A stretch of 64,000 nucleotides of DNA from Micromonospora sp. C31 (GTDB taxonomy: Bacteria > Actinomycetota > Actinomycetes > Mycobacteriales > Micromonosporaceae). Under the pieces are notes generated by a model. The model did no database searches. It was given only the letters and a program-made list of their open reading frames with translations, and was not told where the DNA came from. Position numbers and translations under genes: made by a program. The number at the start of each line of letters is the position of its first letter. Position 1 is the first letter of the stretch. Below, piece after piece: positions 16,580 through 26,093 of this stretch. The DNA is taken from positions 124,001 through 188,000 of the forward strand of contig NZ_JAGPXN010000006.1 of assembly GCF_018070575.1 (NCBI RefSeq), read 5' to 3'.

Positions 16580-17773
16580 GTGGCTCCAGTCCGCCGGCGC
16601 GGCATCACGGCCACCGCACTGCTGACCCTGCTGCTCACCGCGACCGCCTGCGGTCCGGTGGCCGACCGGCAGCCGGGCGACCTGCGGGCCGGGTACGACA
16701 GCCTGGACGGCGACCTCACGGTCTGGCCGCCACGCGGCGCGCTCGCGGGCGACGCCGCCGTCCGGTCGGCCGTGACCGGGGCGGTACGCGACTGGCGGTC
16801 GCCGGTGGACGACCGGGTGCACCTGCCCACGTCCGGGATCCTCTGGTCCGGCGAGGTCGACGGTGCGCCGCTCGCGCTGGTCGCCGCCGACGTGCCCGGC
16901 GAGAGCGCCTCCTGGCTGCTCCAGGTCACCGCCGAGGGCGGCCGGTACGCGGTCACCCGCGCCGTCGAGTACACCGACCCCGGCTACCTCGTCTACGCCG
17001 ACGTGCTCCCCGTGCACACCTCCGCCGGGCGGCGCTATCTCACGTCGGGCCGGGTGCAGCGGCTGCTCGGGCCGGACGGCCGCGCCCTGCGGCACGCCGA
17101 CGGCCTCACCGAGCCGGTGGACGTGCCGGCCTGCCGGGCGGTGCCGGTGACCGTCACGCTCAGGGCCACCCGGTCGCTGCCCCGGGGGCGGGCCGCCGAC
17201 CGGCTGCTGGACCTCGGCACCGGCACCACCGAGCCGCGCTACCCCCTCGTGCGGGACGAGAGCGGCTCCGGCAAGCGGGCCCTCACGGGCCTGGACACCT
17301 GCGTGCTCGCCAGCGAGGAGGGCCCCTTCGGCAGCGTCCCGCGGCGCAGCGGCGACCGGGAGGCGCCGCGCTCGGTGCCGTCGTCCTGGCCGATGACCAG
17401 GCTGACCGTACGCACCCTGGGCGAGGTCGCCCTCGGCGGCGGTGAGCCGGCGGAGCTGGAGCAGCTGAGCTGGGAGACGGCCGACGGCACGATGACCGCC
17501 GTGGTGTACCGCCCCGCCGACGGGGGCACACCGGTGGTCTCCCCCGCCGACCGGTCCGAGGAGTTGCAGACGTACGCGCTGCCGGTGCCGGGGCAGTCGC
17601 TGGCCGTGCTGAGCTGGCGGCCGACCGCCGACAGCTCGCTGTCCACGCCGCCGGACACGCTCCGGCTGGTGGACCGGCCGGGGCTGGTCGTGGTGCCGAT
17701 GCCGTCCCGCTCGGAGACGTTCAGCCTCGCCGAGGCGGAGAAGACGCACTACCGCTCCCTCGGCAACCGCTGA
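16580..17773 (+). CDS. Putative lipoprotein of unknown function
   Basis: The product has 397 residues. A basic n-region (MAPVRRRG), a hydrophobic core and the lipobox LTATAC predict cleavage and lipidation at Cys24, so the mature protein should sit on the outer face of the membrane. The remainder is beta-rich and contains WSGEVDG, DVPGESASWLLQV and a conserved Cys pair around residues 190-235. No known domain was recognised. It lies beside, but divergent from, the paralogue 3-2 membrane operon, and an envelope role is plausible. It is convergent with dxs. Confidence 0.7.
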   Translation: MAPVRRRGITATALLTLLLTATACGPVADRQPGDLRAGYDSLDGDLTVWPPRGALAGDAAVRSAVTGAVRDWRSPVDDRVHLPTSGILWSGEVDGAPLALVAADVPGESASWLLQVTAEGGRYAVTRAVEYTDPGYLVYADVLPVHTSAGRRYLTSGRVQRLLGPDGRALRHADGLTEPVDVPACRAVPVTVTLRATRSLPRGRAADRLLDLGTGTTEPRYPLVRDESGSGKRALTGLDTCVLASEEGPFGSVPRRSGDREAPRSVPSSWPMTRLTVRTLGEVALGGGEPAELEQLSWETADGTMTAVVYRPADGGTPVVSPADRSEELQTYALPVPGQSLAVLSWRPTADSSLSTPPDTLRLVDRPGLVVVPMPSRSETFSLAEAEKTHYRSLGNR

Positions 17774-17869
17774 CCCGGGGCCCCGCCGGCGAGCGCCGAC
17801 GCACGCGGAAGAGACGTCGACGGCAGGTGTCCCGGTCGCCCGGGGCACCCGCCGTCGGCGGTCAGGGGC

Positions 17870-19822
17870 TCAGTTCTGCGCGGTCGCGTCGTCGGCGGTG
17901 ATCACCGACTCGACCGGCTCGACCTCCAGCCGCGAGATCCAGCCGGTGACGTCGCGGGCGACGTCCTGCGCGGTCAGGCCGAGGTCGGCGAGGATCTGCG
18001 CGCGGGTGCCGTGCGGGTGCCAGTCGGCCGGCACGCCCAGGTCCTTCAGCGGCACCCGGACGTCGGCGTCCCGCATCGCCTGGGCTAGGGCGTCGCCGAC
18101 GCCACCGACCCGGACACCGTCCTCGACGGTGACCACGAGCCGGTGCCCGGCGGCCAGCTCGACCAGCTCGGCCGGGACGGGGCGGACCCAGCGCGGGTCG
18201 ACCACGGTGACCCCGAAGCCCTGCCCGGCGACCCGGGTGGCCACCTCCATGCCGAGGTGGCCGAAGGAGCCGACCGCGACCAGCAGCACGTCCTTGCGCG
18301 CCGACTCGGCGAGCACGTCGACGGTGCCGACCCGGCGCACGGCCGGCAGGTCGGCGGCGACGGTGCCGGTCGGGAAGCGGACGATGGTGGGGCCGTCGTC
18401 GACGCCCACCGCCTCGCGCAGCTCCTCGCGCAGGGTGGCGGCGTCGCGGGGCGCGGCGATCCGCAGGCCCGGCACGACCCCGAAGACGGACATGTCCCAC
18501 ATGCCGTAGTGGCTCGGCCCGTCGGGGCCGGTGATGCCGGCCCGGTCCAGCACGAAGGTCACCGGCAGCCGGTGCATCGCCACGTCGAGCAGGACCTGGT
18601 CGAAGGCGCGGTTGAGGAAGGTCGCGTAGACCGCCACCACGGGGTGCAGCCCGCCGAGGGCCAGGCCGGCGGCCGAGGTGGCCGCGTGCTGCTCGGCGAT
18701 GCCCACGTCGTAGACCCGGTCCGGGTGCTTGCGGGCCAGCTTGGCGATGCCGGTCGGCTCGGCCATCGCGGCGGTGATGCCCACCACGTCGGGCCGCTCG
18801 TCGGCGATCGCGACCAGCTCGTCGGCGAAGACGTGCGTCCACTTCACCGACGGGGCGGCGACCAGCTTGCCGGTCTCGATGTCGAAGGCGCTGCCGGGGC
18901 CGTGCAGGCAGTCGGCCTCGTCCTCCTCGGCCGGGCGGTAGCCGTAGCCCTTGCGGGTGACGGCGTGCACGATGACCGGGCCGCCGAAGTTCTTCGCCGC
19001 GCGCAGCGCCGACTCGACCGCGGTCACGTCGTGCCCGTCGACCGGGCCGACGTACTTGATGCCGAGGTCCTCGAACATCGCCTGCGGGGCGACCGCGTCC
19101 TTGATGCCCCGCTTGACCGCGTGCAGCACCTCGTACATCGGCTTGCCGACCAGCGGCGTCGAGCCGAGCGCCTCCTTGACGGTGTCGAGCACCTTCTCGT
19201 AGCCGGGGTTGAGCCGCAGCGAGGAGAGGTGGTCGGCGAGGCCGCCGATGGTCGGCGCGTAGGACCGGCCGTTGTCGTTGACCACGATCACCAGCGGGTT
19301 GCGGGCGGTGGCGATGTTGTTCAGCGCCTCCCAGCACATGCCGCCGGTCAGGGCGCCGTCGCCCACCACGGCGACCACGCTGCGCTGCTCGCCCCGCAGC
19401 GCGTACGCCTTGGCCAGCCCGTCGGCGTAGGACAGGGCGGTGGAGGCGTGCGAGTTCTCGATCAGGTCGTGCTCGCTCTCGGCCTGGCTGGGGTAGCCGG
19501 AGAGGCCGCCGCGCTGGCGCAGCTTGTCGAAGCCGGTCTGCCGGCCGGTGAGGATCTTGTGCACGTACGCCTGGTGGCCGGTGTCGAACAGCAGCCGGTC
19601 GCGCGGGGAGTCGAAGACCCGGTGCATGGCCAGGGTCAGCTCGACCACGCCCAGGTTGGGGCCGACGTGCCCGCCGGTGCGCGAGACCTTGGCGATCAGG
19701 AAGTCACGGATCTCGGCGGCGAGGACGTCCAACTCCTCGGCGGACATGCGCTTGACGTCCTGCGGACCCCGGACGGTGGCCAGCAGCCCGGTGTGGTGGA
19801 CCGTGCCCTCTTCAACGCTCAT
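17870..19822 (-). CDS. dxs: 1-deoxy-D-xylulose-5-phosphate synthase
   Basis: The 650-residue product is full length and condenses pyruvate and glyceraldehyde 3-phosphate, the first MEP-pathway step. Thiamine-diphosphate binding is shown by [16 protein letters not shown]. The substrate and active-site region contains the early His in [12 protein letters not shown] and [11 protein letters not shown]. The transketolase pyrimidine domain has DVGIAEQHA, and [15 protein letters not shown] is the characteristic DXS block. The ATG at 19822 begins a short N-terminal extension before the conserved start. The open frame further upstream shows no conservation. It follows anmK on the same strand with a 176-bp gap, so separate expression is possible. 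Confidence 0.96.
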   Translation of the reverse strand: MSVEEGTVHHTGLLATVRGPQDVKRMSAEELDVLAAEIRDFLIAKVSRTGGHVGPNLGVVELTLAMHRVFDSPRDRLLFDTGHQAYVHKILTGRQTGFDKLRQRGGLSGYPSQAESEHDLIENSHASTALSYADGLAKAYALRGEQRSVVAVVGDGALTGGMCWEALNNIATARNPLVIVVNDNGRSYAPTIGGLADHLSSLRLNPGYEKVLDTVKEALGSTPLVGKPMYEVLHAVKRGIKDAVAPQAMFEDLGIKYVGPVDGHDVTAVESALRAAKNFGGPVIVHAVTRKGYGYRPAEEDEADCLHGPGSAFDIETGKLVAAPSVKWTHVFADELVAIADERPDVVGITAAMAEPTGIAKLARKHPDRVYDVGIAEQHAATSAAGLALGGLHPVVAVYATFLNRAFDQVLLDVAMHRLPVTFVLDRAGITGPDGPSHYGMWDMSVFGVVPGLRIAAPRDAATLREELREAVGVDDGPTIVRFPTGTVAADLPAVRRVGTVDVLAESARKDVLLVAVGSFGHLGMEVATRVAGQGFGVTVVDPRWVRPVPAELVELAAGHRLVVTVEDGVRVGGVGDALAQAMRDADVRVPLKDLGVPADWHPHGTRAQILADLGLTAQDVARDVTGWISRLEVEPVESVITADDATAQN

Positions 19823-19998
19823 GACGCAAGAGTCTATCGGCCGTCCGGTACTCCGCAGCCTGGCCCGGACGCCCGCCCACCCGTCGGAGGTGCTGAGCGC
19901 CTGGTCAGCACCCGGATGCGCGGCCGGCCCACCGAGGCGGCCCGGCTGAACCGGGCGTCGCCGAGCACGGTCCGGACGGGGACGGGGCCGGCGGAAAG

Positions 19999-21168
19999 TC
20001 AGGCCGCGATCCGCAGCCGCCGGGGTGCCGCGACGGCCGGGGCGCCCCGGTACGCCGGCCCGGACGGGGTCCAGCAGCCCAGCACGGCGGCCCGGGCGGC
20101 GCCGGTCACCGAGGGCAGCGCCCCGGGCAGCCCGTGCCAGGAGAGCCAGCCCAGCAGCGCGAACGCGTACGCCTCCTTGGCCTGCGCGGGCACCCCCAGC
20201 TCGTCGGTGGTGCGCAGCCGCCAGCGGCCCGCCCCGAGCGCGGCCAGCCGGGCGGTCAGGGTGGGGTTGCGCACCCCGCCGCCGGCCGCGACCACCTCCG
20301 CCACGCCGTGCCGGTCGCACTCGGCGGCCACCACCCGGGCGGTCAGCTCGGTCAGGGTGGCGAGCACGTCGTCGGCCGGCACCGCCTCGCCGAGGGCGGC
20401 CAGCCGCGCGTCCAGGTAGCCGGCGTGGAACAGCTCCTTACCGGTCGACTTGGGCGGCGGCGCCGCGTAGTACGGCTCGGCGAGCAGCAGCTCCAGCAGG
20501 CCGGGGTGCACCCGACCGGCCGCCGCGCGGGCCCCGTCCAGGTCGCAGGGGCGCCCCAGGAGGCGGCGGGCCGCCGCGTCGAGCAGCGCGTTGGCGGGCC
20601 CGACGTCGTACCCGAGCACCGGCGCGCCCGGCGCGAGGACCGTGAGGTTGGCGATGCCGCCCAGGTTGAGGGCGGCTCGCGGGGCAGCGCCCTCGGCCGG
20701 GTCGAGCAGCAGCGCGTCGAACGCCGGGACCAGGGGCGCGCCCTGCCCACCGGCGGCGACGTCCGCCGAGCGCAGGTCGCTCAGCACGGGTACGCCCACC
20801 CGGGCCGCCACCCGGGCCGGCGCACCGAGCTGGAGGGTCCCCCGCACCGTGCCGTCGGCCACCCAGTGGAAGACCGTCTGTCCGGGCGAGACCACCGCGT
20901 CGGCCGCGCCGCCGGCCAGCTCGACGCCGATCGCCGCCGCCTCGGCGAAGACCTCCCCGAGCCGGTTGTCCAGCCGGCAGACCGCCTCGACGGTGGTGCT
21001 CCCGGGCGGCAGCAGCGCGCCGATCGCGGCCCGCAGCGCGTCGTCGTAGTCGAGGCTCCGGTGCCCCAGCGGGCGCAGCCGCAGCGTGTCCCCGTCGAGG
21101 GTGAACTCGGCGGCGGCCACGTCCACCCCGTCGTAGGAGGTCCCCGACATCAACCCAACGATCTTCAT
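19999..21168 (-). CDS. anmK: Anhydro-N-acetylmuramic acid kinase
   Basis: The 389-residue product begins with the diagnostic [15 protein letters not shown]-binding motif. It continues with [27 protein letters not shown] and GGGVRNPTL, all typical of AnmK in the ASKHA fold. It phosphorylates and opens 1,6-anhydro-MurNAc during peptidoglycan recycling. Its ATG overlaps the stop of the upstream RNA methyltransferase gene (ATGA). The ribosome site would lie within a dual-palindrome repeat (AAGGAAGGGG...CCTTAC just before ATG on the minus strand), so translation may depend on coupling or on that element's structure. Confidence 0.92.
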   Translation of the reverse strand: MKIVGLMSGTSYDGVDVAAAEFTLDGDTLRLRPLGHRSLDYDDALRAAIGALLPPGSTTVEAVCRLDNRLGEVFAEAAAIGVELAGGAADAVVSPGQTVFHWVADGTVRGTLQLGAPARVAARVGVPVLSDLRSADVAAGGQGAPLVPAFDALLLDPAEGAAPRAALNLGGIANLTVLAPGAPVLGYDVGPANALLDAAARRLLGRPCDLDGARAAAGRVHPGLLELLLAEPYYAAPPPKSTGKELFHAGYLDARLAALGEAVPADDVLATLTELTARVVAAECDRHGVAEVVAAGGGVRNPTLTARLAALGAGRWRLRTTDELGVPAQAKEAYAFALLGWLSWHGLPGALPSVTGAARAAVLGCWTPSGPAYRGAPAVAAPRRLRIAA

Positions 21169-22463
21169 GTAAGGAAGGGCCCCTTCTTATCGGATTTGGT
21201 AGAGGAAGGGGCCCTTCCTAACACGTCCGGCGGCAGGAGCAGCCCGACCAGCTCGACGTGCTGGGTCATCGGGAACAGGTCGAAGCCGCGCAGCGCGGCC
21301 AGCCGCCAGCCCAGCTGCGCGAAGGTGCGCACGTCGCGGGCGAAGGCGGCCGGGTCGCAGGCCACGTACGCGACCGCCCGCGGCCCGGCGGCCACCACGT
21401 CCCGCACCACCCGGCCGCCCGCGCCGGCGCGCGGCGGGTCGAGCACGACCACGTCGACCGGGCCGGTGATCCGGCGGCGGGCCAGGGCAGTCTCCACCCG
21501 GGCCGGCACGACCTCGACCCGGGGCAGGTCGCGCAGGTTCTCCCGGGCGGCGGCGACGCCCTGCGCCGCGGACTCGACCAGGGTGACGCGGCCCGCGTCG
21601 CCGACCCGGCCGGCCAGCGCGGCGGCGAACAGCCCCGCCCCGCCGTAGAGGTCCCAGGCCCGCTCCCCCGGGCGCGGCTCGGCCAGCTCCAGCACGGCGT
21701 CGACCAGGGTGTCGGCGGCGGCCGGGTGCACCTGCCAGAACGACGACGACGGCAGCGTCCACTCCCGGCCCGCCGCCACCTCGCGGACCTGGTCGGGGCC
21801 GCTCACCGTGCGGGGCACCCCGGCGGCGACGGCGGTCACGGCCACGTCCCCGCCGGTGGAGGCGACCGTCTCGACCACGTCCGCTTGCGGCCAGCGCGCC
21901 CCGGTCGGGGTCAGTACGGGCAGCTCCCGGATCGCCGGGTGGGCGATCAGGCAGCGGTCGATCGGGACCACCTCGTGCGAGCGGTGCTTGAGCAGACCGG
22001 CCCGCCCCGCCCCGTCGACGGCGTAGCGGACCCGGGAGCGCCAGCCGAGCGGCCCGCCGGGCAGCGCCTCGACCCGGACGCCGAGGGCGTCCAGCTCCGC
22101 GTCGGTGAGACCGCCGAGGCGGGTGAGCTGCTCGCGCACCACCGCCGCCTTCCAGTCGAGCTGGGCGGCCGGGGCGACGTGCTGGAGGTCGCATCCGCCG
22201 CAGCGGCCCGGCTTCGCGTACGGGCAGGGCTGCTCGACCCGCTCCGGTGCGGCCTCGAGCACGCTCACCGCGTCGGCCCGGACGAGCCCCTTGTGCACCT
22301 CGGTGACCTCGGCGACCACCCGCTCACCGGGCAGCGCGTGCCGGACGAAGACCACCTGCCCGTCCACCCGGGCGACGCAGTGCCCGCCGGGCGCGACCGC
22401 TCCGACGGTCAACTCCACCCGCTCGGCCTCCTCCAGCCCCCGGCCGTCCTGCTGCGCGGTCAC
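21165..22463 (-). CDS. TrmA/RlmD-type 5-methyluridine RNA methyltransferase
   Basis: The product has 432 residues. An N-terminal TRAM domain (~10-70) is followed by an iron-sulfur Cys cluster (QPCPYAKPGRCGGCDLQH, fourth Cys probably in DRCLIAHP) and a Rossmann methyltransferase domain with DLYGGAGLFAAAL and LDPPRAGAG. The catalytic Cys is in YVACDP. The family methylates C5 of uridine in tRNA or 23S rRNA, but the exact target is not decidable here. The last ~12 residues (SDKKGPFLT region) are encoded by the 54-bp palindromic element, so the natural end has been replaced or extended. The GTG start overlaps the permease stop (GTGA). The homologue is Rv2689c. Confidence 0.9.
   Translation of the reverse strand: MTAQQDGRGLEEAERVELTVGAVAPGGHCVARVDGQVVFVRHALPGERVVAEVTEVHKGLVRADAVSVLEAAPERVEQPCPYAKPGRCGGCDLQHVAPAAQLDWKAAVVREQLTRLGGLTDAELDALGVRVEALPGGPLGWRSRVRYAVDGAGRAGLLKHRSHEVVPIDRCLIAHPAIRELPVLTPTGARWPQADVVETVASTGGDVAVTAVAAGVPRTVSGPDQVREVAAGREWTLPSSSFWQVHPAAADTLVDAVLELAEPRPGERAWDLYGGAGLFAAALAGRVGDAGRVTLVESAAQGVAAARENLRDLPRVEVVPARVETALARRRITGPVDVVVLDPPRAGAGGRVVRDVVAAGPRAVAYVACDPAAFARDVRTFAQLGWRLAALRGFDLFPMTQHVELVGLLLPPDVLGRAPSSTKSDKKGPFLT
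21169..21222. repeat. 54-bp dual-palindrome interspersed element, copy 1
   Basis: Two ~19-bp palindromes centred on positions 21180 and 21211 (31 bp apart), each AGGAAGGG-N-CCCTTCYT. The element overlaps the 3' end of the methyltransferase gene and abuts the anmK start. The second copy is at 46972-47025, with the same 31-bp centre spacing. Confidence 0.9.
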
Positions 22464-24535
22464 CGCTCACCTCCACCACTCGGGCCGCCCTCGCCGGGCG
22501 GCGCGGACACGACGGGCGGGACGCTCGGCGGCAGGGTGCCGCGCGGCGCGACCCGGGGACCGCGCGCCGGACCCCGGGTCAGGGTGGCGTCCAGCCGGTC
22601 CAGGTCCTTGCCGGCGGTCGAGGCGAGCTGCCACGGCACGCTGGTCACCATCACCCCCGGTTCGAAGAGCAGCCGGCCCTTCAGGCGCAGCGCGCTCTGG
22701 TTGTGCAGGAGGTTCTCCCACCAGCGCCCCACCACGTACTCCGGGATGAAGACCGTGACCACGTCGCGCGGCGACTCCCGGCGGACGCCGGCCACGAAGT
22801 CCAGGATGGGGCGGGTGATCTCCCGGTAGGGCGAGTCGACCACGGTCAGCGGGACGGGCAGGTCCCGCTGCTCCCACTCCGCCTGCAACTCCCGGGTGTC
22901 CTTGTCGTCGACGTTCACCGTCACCGCGGTCAGCGTGTCCGGCCGGGTGGCCCGGGCGTACGCGATGGCCCGCAGCGTCGGCTTGTGCAGCTTGCTGACC
23001 AGCACGACGGCGTGGTTGCGGGCGGGCAGCACCCCGCGGTCCTCGGCCGGCGGGGTCAGCTCCGCGGCGATCCGGTCGTAGTGCCGGCGGATGGCCAGCA
23101 TCAGCACGTAGATCATCGCCATCGCGGCGATGGCGATCCACGCGCCGAGCAGGAACTTGGTGACGAGCACGATGACCAGCACCGTGCCGGTCATCACCAT
23201 GCCGAAGGTGTTGATCGCCCGGGACCGGAGCATCCGCCGACGCGCCTGCGGGTCCCGCACGATCCTCAGGTGCCGGTTCCAGTGCCGGATCATGCCGGCC
23301 TGGGACAGGGTGAACGAGACGAACACGCCCACGATGTAGAGCTGGATGAGCCGGGTCACCTCGGCCTGGAAGCCGACGATCAGCACGATCGCGGCGACGG
23401 CCAGGAAGACGATGCCGTTGGAGAAGGCCAGCCGGTCGCCGCGGGTGTGCAGCTGCCGGGGCAGGTAGCGGTCCTGGGCGAGGATCGAGCCGAGCACCGG
23501 GAAGCCGTTGAACGCGGTGTTCGCGGCCAGGAAGAGGATCAGCGCGGTGATCCCGGCGACCGCGAAGAGCAGCACCGAGCCGGAGCCGAAGACCGTCTCC
23601 CCGAGCTGGGTGGTGACGGTCTTCTGCACGTACCCGTCGGGGCCGGAGATGATCTGCAACTTCGGGTTCTCGACGAACTGCAGGCCGGTGAGCCGGGACA
23701 GCCAGATGATGCCGACCAGCAGGGCCACCGAGATGGTGCCGAGCAGCAGCAGCGTGGTGGCCGCGTTGCGGCTCTTCGGCGCCTTGAAGGCCGGCACGCC
23801 GTTGGAGATGGCCTCCACCCCGGTCAGCGCCGCGCAGCCCGAGGAGAAGGTCCGCAGCAGCAGGAAGACCAGGGCGAAGCCGGTGACGCTGTGTTCGGCC
23901 TGGATCTCCAGGCCGGCGCTGGGCGCGCGCAGGTCGTGGCCGAGCACGAAGACCCGTACCAGGCCGGTGAGCAGCATCCCGACCATCACGATGATGAAGC
24001 CGTAGGTGGGGATCGCGAAGGCGTTTCCCGACTCCCGCATGCCCCGCAGGTTGACCGAGGTGAGCAGCACCACGGCGATGACCGCGATCAACACCTTGTG
24101 GGTGGCCACGAAGGGCACCACCGAGCCCAGGTTGGCCACCCCGGAGGAGACCGAGACGGCGACCGTGAGCACGTAGTCGACCAGCAGCGCGCTCGCCACC
24201 GCGACGCCGGCCCGGGGGCCGAGGTTGACCGTGGCCACCTCGTAGTCACCGCCGCCGGAGGGGTAGGCGTGCACGTTCTGCCGGTAGCTGGCCACGACGG
24301 TGAGCATCACCACCACGACGGCCAGGGCGATCCACGGCGAGAAGAGGTACGCCGAGGCGCCGGCGATGGAGAGGGTCAGCAGGATCTCGTCGGGCGCGTA
24401 CGCGACGCTGGAGAGCGCGTCGGACGCGAACACGGGCAGCGCGATGCGCTTGGGCAGAAGCGTCTGCTTGAGCCGGTCGGACCGGAACGGTCGACCGAGG
24501 AGCAGCCGCTTCAGCAGCGAGGTGGGTCGGGCCAC
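22460..24535 (-). CDS. APC-superfamily amino-acid/K+-type permease
   Basis: The product has 691 residues. About 12 membrane helices occupy ~40-500, starting with the conserved ALSSVAYAPDEILL segment and the broken-helix motif GGGDYEVA. A ~190-residue C-terminal soluble domain contains VVLVSKLHKPTLRAIAYA, reminiscent of USP-like regulatory tails. The substrate is unknown. The M. tuberculosis homologue Rv2690c is likewise divergent from the Trk genes, so ion-coupled amino-acid uptake or a link to K+ status is possible. I chose GTG at 24535 because the protein then begins MARPTSLLKRLLLGRPF, the usual start. It shares a 162-bp promoter region with ceoB and its stop overlaps the methyltransferase start. 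Confidence 0.85.
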   Translation of the reverse strand: MARPTSLLKRLLLGRPFRSDRLKQTLLPKRIALPVFASDALSSVAYAPDEILLTLSIAGASAYLFSPWIALAVVVVMLTVVASYRQNVHAYPSGGGDYEVATVNLGPRAGVAVASALLVDYVLTVAVSVSSGVANLGSVVPFVATHKVLIAVIAVVLLTSVNLRGMRESGNAFAIPTYGFIIVMVGMLLTGLVRVFVLGHDLRAPSAGLEIQAEHSVTGFALVFLLLRTFSSGCAALTGVEAISNGVPAFKAPKSRNAATTLLLLGTISVALLVGIIWLSRLTGLQFVENPKLQIISGPDGYVQKTVTTQLGETVFGSGSVLLFAVAGITALILFLAANTAFNGFPVLGSILAQDRYLPRQLHTRGDRLAFSNGIVFLAVAAIVLIVGFQAEVTRLIQLYIVGVFVSFTLSQAGMIRHWNRHLRIVRDPQARRRMLRSRAINTFGMVMTGTVLVIVLVTKFLLGAWIAIAAMAMIYVLMLAIRRHYDRIAAELTPPAEDRGVLPARNHAVVLVSKLHKPTLRAIAYARATRPDTLTAVTVNVDDKDTRELQAEWEQRDLPVPLTVVDSPYREITRPILDFVAGVRRESPRDVVTVFIPEYVVGRWWENLLHNQSALRLKGRLLFEPGVMVTSVPWQLASTAGKDLDRLDATLTRGPARGPRVAPRGTLPPSVPPVVSAPPGEGGPSGGGER

Positions 24536-24697
24536 AACCGCCAAGCGTACGACCACCCTGGCGGGCGTCGCCGGGTGGTCGATCGCGGCGGGGTGGACCG
24601 GCGGAGTACCGTCGTTCCGCGTCCGCGCCGGGAACGTGGCAGGCTCGCAGACGGCACGGCAACCGGCCGGGCGTTGCGCACCTTGAGGAGGGACGCG

Positions 24698-25363
24698 GTG
24701 CATGTCGTGATCATGGGTTGTGGCCGCGTCGGCTCGACCCTCGCCCACAGCCTGGAGTCCCGGGGGCACTCGGTCGCGGTCATCGACCAGGATCCCGACG
24801 CCTTCCGCCGCCTCGGCCCCGACTTCGCCGGGACCACGGTCACCGGCGCCGGCTTCGACGGGGAGGTGCTCCGGCAGGCCGGCATCGAGCGGGCGGACGC
24901 CTTCGCGGCCGTCTCCAGCGGTGACAACTCCAACATCATCTCGGCGCGGCTCGCCCGGGAGACGTTCGGCGTGTCCCGGGTGGCGGCGCGGATCTACGAC
25001 CAGCGACGCGCGCAGGTCTACGAGCGGCTCGGCATCCCCACCGTCGCCACCGTCCGGTGGACCGCCGACCGGATGCTGCGGCACCTGGTGCCCGAGGGGA
25101 ACGTGGAGATCTTCCGGGACCCGACGAGCACGGTGTCGATCGTCGAGGTGCCGGTGCACAAGGACTGGGTCGGCCGGCCGGTGCGCGCCCTGGAGGGGGC
25201 GACCGGGGCCCGGGTGGCGTACCTGCTCCGCTTCGGCATCGGCACGCTGCCGACCCCGTCCAGCGTCATCCAGGAGGGTGATCAGCTCTTCATGCTGGTC
25301 ACCGACGACATGGCGGCGACGGTCACCTCGGTGGCGGCGACGCCGCCGCAAGGAGGGCTGTGA
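24698..25363 (+). CDS. ceoB: TrkA-family potassium uptake regulatory subunit (CeoB)
   Basis: The product has 221 residues. An RCK_N Rossmann domain begins at residue 3 (VVIMGCGRVGSTLA) with the acidic ribose-binding Asp in VIDQDP. An RCK_C domain at ~140-221 ends IQEGDQLFMLVTDD. It forms the nucleotide-sensing ring that gates a Trk/Ktr channel in the cytoplasm. The GTG at 24698 has a GAGGAGG site 5-6 nt upstream. The stop overlaps the next gene (GTGA), giving the ceoB-ceoC pair known from mycobacteria (Rv2691-Rv2692). No TrkH/TrkG membrane subunit lies in the window. Confidence 0.9.
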   Translation: MHVVIMGCGRVGSTLAHSLESRGHSVAVIDQDPDAFRRLGPDFAGTTVTGAGFDGEVLRQAGIERADAFAAVSSGDNSNIISARLARETFGVSRVAARIYDQRRAQVYERLGIPTVATVRWTADRMLRHLVPEGNVEIFRDPTSTVSIVEVPVHKDWVGRPVRALEGATGARVAYLLRFGIGTLPTPSSVIQEGDQLFMLVTDDMAATVTSVAATPPQGGL

Positions 25364-26055
25364 GCATGCGCATCGCCATCGCCGGCGCGGGCAACGTGGG
25401 CCGCTCCATCGCGCAGGAACTGATCGACAACGGCCACCAGGTGATGCTCATCGAGCGCCAGCCCCGGATGCTGCGGCCCGACCGGGTGCCGGCCGCCGAC
25501 TGGGTGCTGGCCGACGCCTGCGAGCTGGCCAGCCTGGAGGAGGCCGACCTCGCCGGGTGCGACGTGGTGGTCGCGGCGACCGGGGACGACAAGGTCAACC
25601 TGGTGGTCTCGCTGCTGGCCAAGACCGAGTTCGCGGTGCCCCGGGTGGTGGCCCGGGTCAACCGGGCCGAGAACGAGTGGCTCTTCACCGAGCAGTGGGG
25701 CGTCGACGTCTCGGTGAGCAAGCCGCGGGTGATGGCCGCCCTGGTCGAGGAGGCGGTCACCGTCGGCGACCTGGTCCGGTTGATGACGTTCCGGCAGGGC
25801 GAGGCGAACCTGGTGGAGATCACCCTGCCGCCGACCGCCCCGTACGTCGGGGAGCCGCTGCGGGCGGTCCCGCTGCCCCGCGACTCGGCGCTGGTGGCGA
25901 TCCTGCGCGGCAAGCGGGTGCTGGTGCCCACCCCGGACGACTCGCTCGAGGCCGGCGACGAGCTGATCTTCGTGTGCACGGCGGAGATGGAGGACGCGGT
26001 CCGCACGGTGGTGCTCGGGGCCGACAGCGTCGAGCGCACCCGCGGGCAGCGCTGA
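25360..26055 (+). CDS. ceoC: TrkA-family potassium uptake regulatory subunit (CeoC)
   Basis: The product has 231 residues. An RCK_N domain (IAIAGAGNVGRSIAQ, acidic residue in LIERQP) and an RCK_C domain ending LEAGDELIFVCT are present. It is a paralogue of the preceding gene, and the two probably form a hetero-oligomeric gating ring. The GTG at 25360 overlaps the ceoB stop. An ATG two codons later is an equally possible start. A small hairpin spans the stop codon. Confidence 0.9.
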   Translation: MSMRIAIAGAGNVGRSIAQELIDNGHQVMLIERQPRMLRPDRVPAADWVLADACELASLEEADLAGCDVVVAATGDDKVNLVVSLLAKTEFAVPRVVARVNRAENEWLFTEQWGVDVSVSKPRVMAALVEEAVTVGDLVRLMTFRQGEANLVEITLPPTAPYVGEPLRAVPLPRDSALVAILRGKRVLVPTPDDSLEAGDELIFVCTAEMEDAVRTVVLGADSVERTRGQR

Positions 26056-26069
26056 GCCGGCGGCTCAGC
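26051..26069 (+). terminator. Small hairpin overlapping the ceoC stop
   Basis: Arms GCTGAGCC (26051-26058) and GGCTCAGC (26062-26069) enclose a 3-nt loop. It has no T tract and lies between convergent genes. Confidence 0.45.
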
Positions 26070-26093
26070 CGCCGGGCAGCGCCTCGGGCTCCG

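Noticed and set aside
19823..20320. Upstream extension of dxs to a much longer protein
   Set aside because: The added 166 residues are Arg/Ala/Gly-rich, overlap anmK and are not conserved. The ATG at 19822 gives the family length.
21169..21222. The TTAGG...CCTAA ends of the dual-palindrome element as IdeR boxes
   Set aside because: The IdeR box is 19 bp with a core TTAGGCTAA-like centre. These palindromes have AAGGGGCCCTT cores, different length, and lie at gene ends instead of promoters.
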